Assembly: GCA_920105625.2 (NCBI GenBank)
Contig: OV050030.1
Span: forward strand, 26,320,016-26,384,015
Reading direction: 5' to 3'
DNA from: Clusia tigrina
Taxonomy: Eukaryota; Arthropoda; Insecta; Diptera; Clusiidae
Length of the DNA stretch: 64,000 nt
Positions 33,301 to 48,300 of this stretch are shown one piece after another. Both the position numbers and the translations under genes were made by a program. The notes under the pieces are model-generated. The model worked only from the letters and a program-made list of their open reading frames with translations. It was not told the origin of the DNA and ran no database searches. Within the stretch, counting starts at the first letter, position 1. Every line of letters starts with the position of its first letter.

Positions 33301-36300
33301 CGTGAAAATGACTCTTAGGCTTGCCACAACTTGTGCTTGCATACGCGTGATATCATCGTCAGCGTAATATGAGGCGCCTTTGTTGTTTCCCGAGTGTTGG
33401 CCTTTGTGTCGTTGTGCCCTCTGTCATGCTAAATGCTTGCGTCTCAAACGTGGTACTTTCTCACATGGCCTGAACATACATTCCGCTAAAAGCGAGTTTA
33501 TTTATGGTCTCTAGCTTCAGGTTCAACCTTTTTGAGTTTCCACCTTTGCGTGCAATTGTCTACTTAACCACACGAACTCATCATTGATCATTCCCTTTGC
33601 CTTTGGCCTTTAACTTTCCTATGCTTTCCATTTTTTATGTTAGTTTACTATCGCACTGCAACAGAGAATTATACGCAACATGCCAGCGAACGAAGCAAAT
33701 GTTGATTGAGTAAAGTGCATCATGCAATCATTTTCGTCCATAAATAGTCTTCGTTGTTTCAACTTGTAAGGAACTAAATTTGTAATTTCGCAATTGAGGC
33801 AGCTGTATAGGCACAAGTGTGGAAAATGTGGTGCTGAAGTGGAGCTAAGCCCACGTTCGATTTGTGGGCTTGCGTGGTAGAACATTTTGCGTGTCCATCT
33901 TTGCCCCTTTCCTACAATTTGTCTTTCAAATGTTGCATAAGAGATTCTCCTTAATTACATAGTTTTCATTTACCAATAGTGAAAATTCTTGACGAACTCC
34001 CCGAACAGTGAAAATCAATTTCTCACACGCTTTTCACCAATCGTATTGATATGAATGCGATATGAATCGTTGCGATATGAAACGTTGATCAGTAATAAAC
34101 GCTGCAAAAAAGAGTTCACATTAACAAAGCGCTGAAAGCAACAACAATTACGAAGTAATCACACTATAAGCGGATGGATTGATACGAAAATCGAGAAGTC
34201 ACCGCAGTGATTTAACCCTGCTACTCGCCTATAACCAATATTTTTTACTCCTGACTTATATTGGGGACCTTAAATTAGCAGATTAAAAACAAATATTTTT
34301 ACCCACCCCTCCACTCTTTACTTCTCAAAGTATTTTACACTGCAGTATACATTGGTAGTCGGGGGTAGTAGCAATCCATCAGTTTTTGAAGTAGTATTAC
34401 TTTAACTTTTGTATTATTCTATAAAAAAAACTTCTAGGAACTCACATGAATATGCTTTTTAAATAAAAAATAAATTAAAGAAAGAATGTATTATGGTGCT
34501 TTTACCATGACGAAGATGCGGATCTTAAACAATGACACACAATAGGCTGTTTTTAAGGAGGAACTCAACACATCCACGGGCGTGGTCCATCATACAATTA
34601 CCAATTTTCGCATTGGTTTAAAAAGGTACAAAACAAAAACAGCAACAACAATAGTTGAGGTGAAAGGTCAGATTTTGCTGGTGTCTAATATGTGTTTGGC
34701 TCGAGGGGACTGCGATTCTGTTACTACGATGAATTGTTGCTTTATCAATCGACATCCACACTTTGCAACAGACTCAACACTTCTCATTATTTTAGCTACC
34801 TACTTGTGGAGGTGCATAATGTTTTGTTGTGTTGATATTTCTTCCAGAGATATTTTACAAGATCATCCAAGCGTTGGAGCAAAGAGAGTGCTTATTTCGA
34901 TTCACTCGAGCTCCTTTTTCTTTCCTCTTGTCTGTTCTTCTTATTTAATAAAATTCCTTGACTGGTTTATAATTCGTGTCTCTTTCTCCATTAACACAGG
35001 ACAGTTACAGTTACGAACCTTTGCTTTTATAACTCAATAACGTTCTTTAGTTTCAATTTAAAAGACCTAAATTGAATTCCTTTCGTAAAGCATACGAAAA
35101 CAATTGCCTAAAGATATCGCTGAATTGCATCGGATTCATCGCTATATAAAATGCTAATCTAACCATGATTATTGACTTTTATTCAAACGGCGGCTGAATC
35201 AATACGTAGATATTATAAATACATTCATGATGAACAAAGTGCAAATTATAAAAATTTCAAATGGAATAGATTTCAATCTAAGATATTCGCCAACCCGCAG
35301 TTGACTGGTTTGTCATTGTCCCGCAGCTTATTTACTCAGTTGTCTCTGCACATGTCTTCTTATCAGAAAAAAGTTTAAAAATGGGTTTGTTTGTGTCATT
35401 ATTATTTAAGAGAATACCAAGAATTATATAAACAAAATTTATAAAATGGAAACTGTAAAGATAGGACGGAGTTATGCAGCTATCGAAAACCAGAGACTTA
35501 CTAGATCTTATATATCTTAAGTTGCCAGAGGCCTGAAGGAACTTGGGGGCAGCTGTCTAGCCCCAGAAAATGGGAATACACAATGGTGGGACAGATTTGT
35601 GACATCACACATTCTGTTTTACACGCATTGTTTTAATTCTTACTCCGTTCTGTAAAAATTTATTGATTACAAAAAACCGGAGCCGACACAAAAACCAATC
35701 GCTCCTGCTCTATTCAAAACGGTAGCAATTCCAAGTTTCAATTAACTCTTAACTAAGTATTTTTGCTTCTCCCCTCTTTCGCTTCATAACAAAATAAATA
35801 TTTCCACCAATAATGAATTTAGCTGATTCAATTCAATAAAAAATTCGGCCATTTTAAAATAATGTAAGCCGATGAAAAGTTTATTTCACGACTACGGAGC
35901 ACATTAGAGGATTGTTTTGACCAGAGAAGATGGTTTCGACTGGTTTGTTTATGATGAAAAATTGCCAGTAATACAATTGTATTCTGTGTATGCATCAGTA
36001 GACGCTACCCAAGATTCATTTCTCATTTCCTCTGGTTTTGACAGAGAGGAACAACAAACTCTCAATTTTTATCTGCACCACCTGTGTCATTACGCTATGA
36101 AAACATCTTAATTCATTTGGATTAAACAAAACTTAGACTATCCGGAATTCTTATATGTATATGTTTACATGTGTATATTACAGCAGTGAATTTCACAATA
36201 TCACAAAAAAGTCTTGCATTCAATATTTCTATCAGGGTTGCGTTTGAGATGCATCCCAATAAACGTTGAGTAACAAAGTTGGCATTGAGATGCAGCCCCC

Positions 36301-39300
36301 ATGTATGCAATAATTATTCCACTTGTATTTACTAGTGAAATAATAAAAACTTTGTTAACCAGATAATGTGCAAAGTTACCTAAAAGTGTAGCTTGTTTAT
36401 TAATCCATCAAAAAACTTTATATATAACTTGGCCAAGAAAATCAAAGGTTTCTCATAAAATATGCCGACGAAAAGTCTTACCCTCTTCATTGGATACCAG
36501 ATGGTTGGATATATACCTGTATGATGCTGGATGTTAATACTTTGTAATATACATATGTATGTATGCATGGGTGCCTCTACAATCACAATTTCAGTATCCA
36601 TCCAATACATCATCTCTCATACATCAGCTCTGCTAAAATTCCTGGAAAGCTAAAACTCAGCGGCATACAAAAATATTGGAACTGGTTTTAAGCAAAAAAG
36701 CAGAAAGCAAAACGCCATAAAATGCGTTGTCGTCGCTCCAAAAAGTGGAGAAGCATTTTCTGTGAAATGCGCGAAGCAAACACAGCAAAAAAAGCTACAA
36801 TAACAAATACCTTCGGAACAGGTATTTTGCGCTGAAATATGAATGATATACTTACATACATACTATATATGCATGACTATACCGTATATCTTGTACCCCT
36901 GTCCGATACATAAGGCCCAAAAACAATAAAACAAGCGAAACTAACATGAAATTCGTTCAACTCGAATTTGTTGCAGCGTGTTCACCTGCTGGAAACATGA
37001 TGGGCTACTGAGCGTAGACTGGTTAAACCCAAATTGCATACATACACACTCACACACAAATGTAACTAAATGTATGTAACATAGTAGGCATATGTAATGG
37101 ATGTACATATTTATGTATGTATGTACGTATGTACTTACTTTACATGCATACCTGCTAACAGAAGCATGCAATTTTGCTTGAAGTTGATATTGGCAATAAA
37201 CTTTACTGAAAGAAACAATAGAAAGAAAAAAGAAAGCTCCCGGGTAATAAGACTATAAACTTAATTAAAAAACATGTAAAAATGTACATTAACATATTTT
37301 AATTTAAAGTAGAATTTTGTTTGAACTTATATACCATGTTAGACCAGAACGCACTCATTTAAACCAGTTCCACTGAAAGCCGTAGAATATCTAAAGTTCA
37401 GCAACCCATGACGGACGCCACTCTCGGTTTGCTGGAATGGCCTCTGCCCTGCAACGGTTTGAACAAAAACAATCTCAACAACAAAACAAACAAGTTGTAT
37501 GCGTTGCATCGGATGTGCAACAACGCAATTGCCGGCCCGGTCTGTAATAGGTTTGGGTAAAAAAACTTGTTCAATTTACCGCAGGTAATATTTTCATCCA
37601 GTTAAATAAAAACAAATTTCTATACAAAATAAATTAAATAAAACCAAACTGGTCAAAACTTCATACCATGCAGGGCCGGATTAAACATGCGGTTCAAATA
37701 AAAACAAGCAAAGGGAACTTTGTGGGTTTGGACCAATGAAAATTGTAACGGGTGGAGCGCAACCATGGATGTACACACACACGTACACATATACTTCATA
37801 TATGCACATACTACGTACATGATTGATAGATTACATGATTTGAACATCATAAAAATGTTTATAATTTATTACATTTTTCTCTTATTTTTGTTCCAAGCTG
37901 TTGCTCTTTATTTTGGTTGTGCGGCAGAGGAGTTTTTTATTTTATTAAATAAACCAGGTAATAATTCACATATAATGAAAATATGTACTTAAAGCACCAG
38001 TAACTTTTGGCCGAGGGCATTGACTTGAAAAAAATCTTTTTAGGTGTACGAGTATTTATAAAATAATTTAAGTTTAGAAAGGGAAGTGCGTTGCATGAGG
38101 ACATAAATATCTTTAAAACTTTATTTGTTCATGAAATTTTATTTATGTATGTACATATATAATAACTATAAAAGAAATAAATAAATTGCATGACTCATTT
38201 TCAACAATACAAGCTGTCCAAAACATTAACCACCGGAATGAAACAATATCCAAAATAAGAAACATACTAATCAGACAATAGCTAAATTTGCATCAACAGC
38301 ATTGATCGTCACGAAACCCACTTTCGTCAGACGGCATATGCTAGGAAAATCAAAGAATTGTCTTCTGAATGTAACGAACAAAACTGAACACAATACAGAC
38401 ACCACTCTAAATAGACTAACCCAGAAGGTAAACCTCCAAGGTATCCATCCCACTGACATCCAAACTATACATTTGGCAAAATTTGTTCACCTACGTATGG
38501 GTCACACGCTTTTAAATTAGGGATACCTTATGGAAAACCGATCACCCTACATCTGCCATCTTGGCCACTGCAATACCCTTACAATTGCCTATCATCAATA
38601 TGTTTACACAATTTATCATCAATAACTGCACCTTCTTCAACAAAATGCAAATCAACGCATATAATAAAATTTTATTCTCAGAACTAATAAATATGTAAAT
38701 TCAGAAAATATTAAAATAACCACTGAAAAATTAAAAAAATCGAATATTTACTATCTATGAGTATTTTAATGACATTAGATAAAATAATTAGGGCCGAAGA
38801 CCATAGTAGTTAGTGGCTAGTTGAAGGTTTGTTTGTATTATAAATGATTATATAAATAAATAAATGTATATAAATAAACAAATGTATATAAATAAATAAA
38901 TAATATAAAATAATAATATAACAAATAGGAATTAAATAATTAATCAATAGGCCAGAATGATAATATGCATATTTGCAAATGGCAACAGTTCACATCCATT
39001 TGACATCCCAATATTGACAAAGCAATATGGCCGGTCGCCTCTCTCATTCTGGATATACAAACATACATACATAAATACATACATGGATTCATACTTGTAT
39101 GCATACATACAAACATAGATAACATAAGGAAGAATAAAGAATGAATGAATTGGGCAATTGTGCAAGAGTATAACAATTTTTAATTGAATTTGATCACAGC
39201 AAACAAACATACAGTTCTTGTATCTCATTATTGATCCTGGCTAAAATGTTCCACAGAGTTTCATACTCTAGGTACGCCATCATTCAAAAAATATGTTTTT

Positions 39301-42300
39301 ATAGGGATACCGCTTCAGATTTTGTAGCTTATTTTATCATTGACCAATGCAGCTGTTAAGTAAAAGTAACACAAATTAATAAATATTAATGTAAATGTTC
39401 CTGAAACACTGCATACAAATTATGTCATTTCACTATAAATGTGAAGAAAGTAATCCAAAGACTTCTCGCAAAATTTATGGAAGTAAATAGAGCAGAGAAC
39501 TGACTAGTCACACTGTATATAATTCTTTTTGGAGACTTTAATTTGATGCATAGATTATGCCAAGCATACTGTACGCCAATGTCCCGCAGTCTATTGTGAA
39601 CAAATTGGTGCATTGCCTGTATACAAGGGGAAACTACTGCCTATAACATATGCTCCTTTACATTGTTATTATGTGTAAGGGAACACAATTAAGTCACATT
39701 TCCGCTATTTGCTTAAAAACCAGTTCCCATTGGATATAAACTATTTAAAAAAATGGTTGTTTATGGAGTGTTAATTACAATGTTGTACATGGGCAGTGAA
39801 ACATGTACTTATACTTACTTACATATGTATGCATAAGTGTGTTAAAACGAGCACTATAAGAGCTTCGAGTTGCCTGTAAATAGTTCAAAAGATTGATATG
39901 AAACTCCAAAAGCCTTTATATAGTTTAGATTAGGTTGATCACGATGGTTGTAAGCCACACATAGTTTTATTGATCCTTAGCGGTGCCAAATGGAACTAGT
40001 CCTCTACGTAAATTAGTAGTGGCCATTTTGTAGGATATCAGCGCTTTTAATGAATCTCAAGAGTGCTTGAAGTTCCATTCCTGAGACGTCTACCAGCGTC
40101 GCAAATTGTGAGGTCCCCAAGCATTTTAAGCGTGTTGTTGACAAAGCAGGACATATGCATAAGAGATGTTCCAAAGTCTACTTGGTTGCCAGCTTCCTAC
40201 ATTTGATGTATACATCGTCAGTGGTGGTGATTCTCATCTGGTATGCGTGTGCCACTAGTAAAAGATGACCTGTGTATACCTATGATAGATCTACAGACCT
40301 TCCAGTACAAATAGAGTTCACTTTCCTACGTTTGATTTGGATATGTCTTTCACAGTTCAGGAGATGGTTAAGCTATTACGCTATTACATCTTCTACAAAG
40401 CGCAGACCACTTTTGCGTTTTGTGAACTTTACAAAGACATTACTTAAACAAACACTCGGAAATTAGCCTGCGTCTAAAATACTTGTGCAATTTTGTTCTA
40501 TTGTTTGTATAAGCCATGCATCATTTTCCCTGTTTTATTTCCTGATCTGATCTGTTTTTGTTTTAAGTTTTCTTTTTCAAATTTAATATAATTTTTGCGG
40601 ATCCTTTAATTAATACTTACTAAGTTACAATTATACACTTTACAAAAAAATTGTGAAACCCCCGAAAAAGTGCCTGAATATTTTATTTAGTAAATTGTAA
40701 ATTAATTACAAGTTATCTTAATGCAGCTATAGCATCTAAGGCCTTAAAGCTTAGTAGGTAACAATGCCTTACAACAGAATTGAAAATTAAAAATATTCTT
40801 TATGTATAAAATAAGGAATCATTTCTACAAAATAAGGAAAATTGTTCATTTTGAAGAAAAAAAGTCGTATTTATGTATGTTTCTGCTTCCCTTTGTTTAT
40901 AGTTTTATTTTAGTATTCTATCGACCTCGGGGTGAAATTTAATATTGCTTCATCTCACGATGTCAAGATCCTATTAATTAATACTACTGGGGATTTTGTT
41001 TTTTTAAATATTAGTCACTTATCGATTACTTCCGGAGTCTTCAGAGCTAACAATAATATCAATAATAAATCACAGATTATAAATTATTTTTCTAAATTTA
41101 AAACAATTGCAACCTTGTTCGAAATGTTAATTTTTGAATTTAATGATCAGTTTAACTAGAAAATATTCTGTTAAAAATACTTAACAGAGAAATGGTGTAT
41201 AAAATGTACATTAAATTTTTCACCTCAGTGTGGTAACATCTGCTTAACATACACATTGTAGTTGTGACACTCACATACAAATATTTTGCCGCGAGTTTAA
41301 CAAATGCTACGTTAGCTCGCTTGTTTGAACGTTTGTGTTTTTCTATAGCAATGCTTGTGCTGAGGTCGATGGTTCAAATATCGTCAGACCCAGTTGGTGT
41401 GCTGCTTCATATAATTTAGAAAGAGTTTGTTTGTTTCTTCTGTATTTGAGATAAAATTACGTTTATGCCCTTTGGTTTAATTTGAAAATTGCTGTTCAAA
41501 AAGCGGTTGTTCAACAATTAAGGGGCTATAGCCAACTACTTTCCTTTCACTCCACGGGTTTCTTGCGTTAACTTCCAAGCAAGCTGAACTCACTTACCCG
41601 GAAAGTACATTTTTTTTTAACAATAAAAGAAAATAATCAAATTTAGTTTTTTTGTACAAATAACAAACTCTTTTACAAATTAATAAAATAAGTCAAATGA
41701 TATTGGAACGGATGAATTACTAAAAATAATAAAGAAAAAATATTTAATTATTTATTTATGTGTTGAAATAAAAAAAGTTATGTTTCCGAACTTCTGAAGT
41801 GGATTTAGTTATATTTTGTTTATGTTTAGTATGTAAACAGTTTAATTTTTTGTTTTATTTATAAAAAATAGTTGAAGTATTCTTGTAAATTTTCCTCTAC
41901 AAAATATGTATTGAATCTCAAACAAGTGAGCTAAATGACCCAAATAAACATTAAAAAGTGTAAAAAAAACTTATACAAATTTGTTTCATATACAAAATTG
42001 TTTGCAGTTTATTATTTATTTATTTGTTTCAGTTTATTTTATGTATATTTTTTCATATAAAAATTATGCAAAATAATATTTAAAATGTATGCGAGGTAGA
42101 AGGTAGATATTCCACTCTAAAACAACACACCATTCCCGTAATTAATGCAGTATTTTCATTACCTGTCTCACTCCACTGGAAAGTAACCTCGTGAGGATCT
42201 ATAAGCATATTCGATTCGCCACTCTCTCGAGGATAGGACAGACATTTGTATAGAAAAATTATACTCGGATAAAACGAGCGAGTGCTTCTATCCTCAAAAG

Positions 42301-45300
42301 TACTTCCAAATTGAAAATTGCTTGAAAGACAACGAGATTGAAAATTACCCTTGAAGATTTCCGTGGGCTTTTTTTTTTTGAAACAGTGCTGCCAAGTATA
42401 CCAATTACTCGTTTGCCATTTTGTTCGCACAACTCGATACAAGATACGAATCGAATACGCGCCTAGAAGTAGTTGGCATTTAACAAATAAAGTTTTTATT
42501 CAAATATTTATTTTAAAATATTTATTTAATTTTTTTCTATAAATTTTTATTATTGATTTATTCTACATGTTGAATTTGTAACACATTTTTTTTATTCGCA
42601 ATTTTTTAGTCTGTTGTCTTCTTTGTTTGGTAGGAAGGAAAGCGAGTAATGCAATTAAATCATAGTCAAAACATCCGCCGCAATTTGCAAAATTAAATAA
42701 AAAATAAAAACAAAAATTGGTGTTTTTGATACTAAAAATATTGGTAATTCTAAGTTATAGTTACACTTCTATTACTCATTTACTTAGTCTATTAGGTACT
42801 TGCTAATCAAAAACGAAAAGTATTTTTTTATTTTAAATAAAGAACACATTTAGTATTTTCTTTCTTTTTGCTTTTTTCTATGGCTGGAAGAGGAGAGTAG
42901 TGACTAAAAAAATGAAAATGAAAAACTCAATCAAAATGCATTGATTTTCCTTATAATTTAAATGAAGTCACAAAAAATAAATACAAAATAGAAGTTTATA
43001 GTAATTCTGTCTGAAGGCGGCTTTTCGAAAAGTATAGCTGAATATAATTATTTAAGTAACTGACGATTGAGGCACACAAGTTCCACTTTCAAGTGTCGAC
43101 TGAGGGGGCGGCGGTACACACTTAAAGTGTGTTTCTTAGAGGAAGAGCAAACATTGTTGTTGTAGTTCAGTTTCCACTTCACATTTCCAGCTACTAACCC
43201 ACTTCCGTTTCAAACGAATTCATATCCAATTCCAAATTGGAAGCCATTGGCAGTTTTATCGCCTTCGTGTTTGTGTATCGGCACGCAATAATTAAATTCG
43301 ATGCGCGCACGTTCACCCAATTTAAATGCTAAGCCACCGCCAGCTGCACTACGCATATTTTCTAAAAGAAATTTTAATCATTTAATTAAAGTACTCTTAA
43401 AAAATATATCAAATGAAACATACCCATTGAGAATGAATTGAAATTTCCAAAATTATAGAATAAATGCGTGCGGAAATTGTTAGCAAAACCTTTAAAAATG
43501 CGATTAAAAGGCAACGGCGCCCATAAATGCAGACCACTGGACCAATATGTCTGCAAAAAGGAAGATTGGAAACAACCACAATAATAATAATAATCGAGCT
43601 TAAAGCCCGTACACGCATTCACCTCAGCGCCAATTGGCGTGCCTTCCACAACTGGACCAGCGCCGCCATATTTAAAGCCTCGCAATGTAAGTGGACCACC
43701 GCATAGGTACAAATTGCTGATGGGTAAGACTGAAGTGTCCTTCGTTTCCTTGATAACACCAACACGCCCACAGAGTTGTGCTACCAAACCGCCAAATAAT
43801 GGCACACTAACTTCGCCATGTGTAGAGCTGCTCACGTAGGCGATGTTGCCACCCAAGCCGCAGTATTCAGCGGTCGTTCTCAACATCACACCCCGAGTGG
43901 GGAAAACGGAATTATCACGTTGATCACACATGAGGGTGTAGCGCACTAAAGATGATAATTTCGGGCCGCAATGTTCGCGAATTTTAAAGGGTGCATTCTT
44001 GGCGAGCAAACCAAGTTCACGTATTGAGGCTTCATATTGAAAGGAGTGCCTTAGCTGTGAACGAGAAGAAATTAATGGAATATATTTTGAAATTTTAATT
44101 TGCTAACATATTCAGATCTATTGTGAATATATTCCCACGACTTATATAAATTCACAATAGAGCTGACTCCAACTTACATCAATAGGGAAATGGGTGCCAA
44201 AAGACAATTCTGTCAGACCACCTAAACTGGTGACCTGAAATGAACTGATATCAATTCGATCCACGTGCCGGAATAATGAAAAGGATATTCTGTAATTTTG
44301 AAAAGTTTATTGAATTTGCTATTGAAATTAGGTTTTTTTTTTATTAACTCACTCTGGCCGATTTTTAACAAATCGTGTGTGGAAATATGATTTCCAAAAT
44401 TTCAGCGATAAATCATTTGCACGTGTGTTACTATACGAGCCCTGCAGTGACATGCTTTCGCCTCGACCAAATAAGTTTGGTATGGTGAGCTCTGTGTGCA
44501 GAGAGCCTTCGTTTTGGCCCACCTCTGTGCCAACCGAGCCTTCAATGCGCGACATTTCGCGTCCCTTAAGCGTCACCTCATAGCCATCAGGTGTGGCATT
44601 CTCACCCCGACTGATATCGATGCGTACCTGGACATCTTTGAAAATTCCCAATTCATGTAAATAGGATTTTGCACTGCAAAAAAAAAATTTTAGGTCATCA
44701 CTATTCCATTTTATAAATATAAATACCATTTACTTAATTGATTCCAGCATAATTTCTTGAAAATTTGAAGCCTTAAACAGCTCCTGAGCTGCTTTCATAA
44801 CATAATCATTGTGGGTGCGCAGCAGACCAGTCACCTTGACACGATCAACGCGGGCCTACAATAATTTTAAAAATAAAAAGAAAATATATGTGAAAAATTT
44901 AACCATTGTTACAGAATTAATATAAAAACCAATTAATATTATAATGATGTGCCAGAATATATCTATATAGAAAAAGTGGTTGACCATGACATATTAGTGA
45001 CGGTGAAAACATTTGAAGTGAAATAGCAACATTTAAAGTGAATATATTCTCCGAATCAAAGAGCAGTATAATTTTATTATAATCTCATTTCTATGTTCTT
45101 TTAAATTTATTGGATAATTGATTCGACAAAAATCAGAGCAACAGAAAAACCTTCGGTTTAGTCTCAAATACCTGAACTAGGGTATAGAAGAAGTGTACAT
45201 CTGAATCTGGGAAAATGAAAGAAAAGTTACAAAAAAGCAAGAGATTGCATATATGTAGATGAAACAGGACACAGAAATCAAGGAAAAAGAGGCTCGAGTT

Positions 45301-48300
45301 TGGATAATAATACACAAACATCTGGCAACTTAAGGTGTCTAATCTAAAAGGAGGCTGAGGACCAACTTTCAGTCGACCGAAATAGGAAGTCGACCAACAA
45401 AAGATGATGAGTCTAAAAAGGTGGAGATATATATATTAATTACTTCATTTAATAACATGAAAGACTCCACAAAAGATCCTCGCAGCGCAGTAACAAAATA
45501 AATTAAACGTAAAAAGTCCTCATTTCTAATAATAATTTTAAAAAAGTTAAATAAATCGTAAAATAATTGTGTTGCTAATAAATTTTGTTGCGTCGTTATT
45601 TAAATTTTCCTTTGGATTGAGACCAGAATGGAAAAACAATATATTGAGCTGTAGTTCGTCGATAAAAATTCCTATTTAGATCTTGTTCAAACACGAACTA
45701 AAATGCAGTTAGACATTCACAATAGGATATGTAATGATATTTCAAACAGCCCTTAAGTCTTCTTCTTCGCTGTAATGAATTTGGTATTTTGTTTGTTTTA
45801 AAATTTACTATGTAGGAAAATTTTACACAATCGGAACTTACCGAAACGTTTTTCAAATCAAATTTCGGTTGCTCTCTCGTTCTTCGAATTGGTTTGTCCA
45901 TCTTGTTTTTCAAATTTTATGTTACGCGTAATAATTGAAACTGAAACTGTAAATAAATTAAATTATATTGGTAAAATTTCAATGTTTTAATCAAATACTA
46001 TTTTTATGTAATGAAAATATGTAAAAATTAATATTTCATATAAAATTTTAATATTTTTCCACAATAATAAAATTATCAATAAAACAACCACCTCTCTTTG
46101 AGAAATTCCCATTGTAACGAACCAGATTTTTCATTTTTACTTGTGATGTCATTTAAATGAGTGAGTTCAATTCTAGTTCATTCAAAAGTGGATATACATA
46201 TGTATGTATATATGTGGTTAGTGCTAACAGCCGGCTAAAGGAGTTTTCAGCTCATACTAGCTCATAGCCTAAATCACTCGTACGTAAACTGACTCTCTTG
46301 GATAAAAATGACTACAACATAAACTGTGAGACTCTGTTTCATATAGTACTTGCTCATAAAGCAAGTTGCATCAAGAGAGCAGCTCCTTAAAATGTGGCGA
46401 GGGTGTCGGAGATCATCAGTTATAATATTAGAGTGAAACCAAAGTATATCCATATTTACTAGATATTCTTTGGTGAAACGTTGTGAATTAAACGCAAAAT
46501 TTGTTTATTAATAATTTAACTTTGATTGATTTATATACAAATCAATTGATATTCAATGCCCATATTACGTCACGTCCAAGTTTAGTAAGTGACATCAACT
46601 ACAAGGAAGCTACAAGCTGCACTACTAAAAAAAACAACTACAAAGTGGAGATAATGTGAATTTTCCTCCTTATGAGACTGAGACTGAGTGCACATCAACT
46701 TCTTAAAAGATCTTCTTGCTTTACCGTGTTTATAAGATCTGCATATGTTTTTCCTACGCCAACTGCACCATTTGGAGCGTATACTTAATTTTATTTAACT
46801 TTATTTCGTCAGTGTGTTTCTAAGCTCTAGAGTTGCCTCTCTCTTGTGATATTTGTTTTTATATTTCACAGTTTTTAGAATATTTTATAGCTAAAACTTT
46901 CTATTATCTTCTTTACAGATCGAATTAGAGAATCTCAATAGTGCAACCGATGAGATTAATAAATTGGAGATCGAATTAGAGGTAAGTGGAGTTACGTCAT
47001 ATTAAGTTGCCTTGACTCGTAACGAGTATATGCCACTTTATTTGGGAAAACAAACGAGTACTTGGGTTGCGTTTCGCTCGTTACATCCTTGCGTATAAAC
47101 GGGTAGTTTTTTCAAGAAGAAACTAAACTTTCAAACAAATTATAAAATCAAATTAAAATGATGAAATATTAATAATGATGCAAATGGTAGCTTAATAACA
47201 ATATAAATAACAGAAAAATACAAAAAAAGGAACTATAGTATTACAACAATTATATTCAAAGCTGATACATCAGCTTCTCACTGAAGCTGCACAACCTGTA
47301 AGAGTAATTTTAATCTTTATAAATGAATTAGTGACCCACATTATTAAATGAAATACATGTGTATGTCTTTAATTGTCTCAGTTGCACTTTTGGTTAACAG
47401 GGGAGCGCCGAAACTGGACGACTTCAAGTACTCGTGATGCTACTAAATCCAAGAATCTCATAAAAACTTGTTAAACTTGTAGTAAGCCGCACTCAAATTG
47501 TATATGAAACTTTTCTTTCACAGGAGGCTAATTCCACATTTCGCATCCTCCTGAATGAATCTACACGCCGTCTAAAATTATCCTCGAAGAAGTTGGGTAG
47601 TTGTATTGAAAAAGCCCGCCCTTACTATGAGGCTCTGGAGAAGGCACGCGAGGCTCAAATTGAGTGCCAGAAAGCAGCTGTAAAATTTCAACGAGCCAAT
47701 GGTAATTTATTGCCTTAACGAAGGCAACTTTTACATTATTTGTTGAATCGTGTCTGTATAATTTTATTACAGAAATTCACGCCGCCGCCAAGGAGACAGT
47801 TGCCTTGGCTGAACAGCGTTTCATGTCCAATTCGCATGAATGGCAATTCGACAATGCCTGGCAGGAGATGTTGAATCATGCCACACAGAAGGTCATGGAC
47901 GCCGAAAAGCAAAAGGCTGACTGCCATGCGGAACATCAGCGGCGTACAAAAATATTTCATGCCGCCGAACAGAAGGTACACAAATTAGGCTTCTTCTTAT
48001 GCTTAGTTTTACAAAATTAAATCACATTTTATGCTTCGCAGGTACAGCAGCTCGAAGAGCGTTTTCGCCGCAGCATTGCCAAGTCTCGTCCCTACTTCGA
48101 AGAGAAACAAATTTGCCAAGATCAACTGCAAACGCAGAAGAATCGCATACAAGAGCTGCAGGCCCAGGTGCAGCACACTAAAAGCACATACTCCACAGCG
48201 TTGCGTAATCTCGAACGCATTAGCGATGACATTCATCGCCAGCGGGGCGATTTCCCACAACTGAGTGTTCCACCACCGGGACCGCGGGAGCCGGGTGTGG

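Larger units (their letters stand above)
12343..46918 (+). other. Intron 1 of parcas (34.6 kb)
   Basis: It starts gtgagt and ends ctttacag. It holds the antisense Sam50 gene at 43.2-45.9 kb and the repeats listed separately. Outside those, 12.4-14.1, 14.3-17.8, 28.5-32.1, 32.7-35.5, 36.1-38.2 and 40.4-42.2 kb are AT-rich DNA with simple repeats, in which I see no gene. Confidence 0.8.

Noticed and set aside
34582..35040. 152-codon plus-strand ORF in the parcas intron
   Set aside because: Cys/Phe/Ile-rich random-looking sequence without domain motifs or a coding-like base pattern.
43551..43622. Reading through the Sam50 intron as coding (open frame with Tyr/Cys-rich insert)
   Set aside because: The frame is open, but the insert breaks the conserved barrel segment. 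Good GT/AG sites restore the family sequence ETYWSSGLHL.
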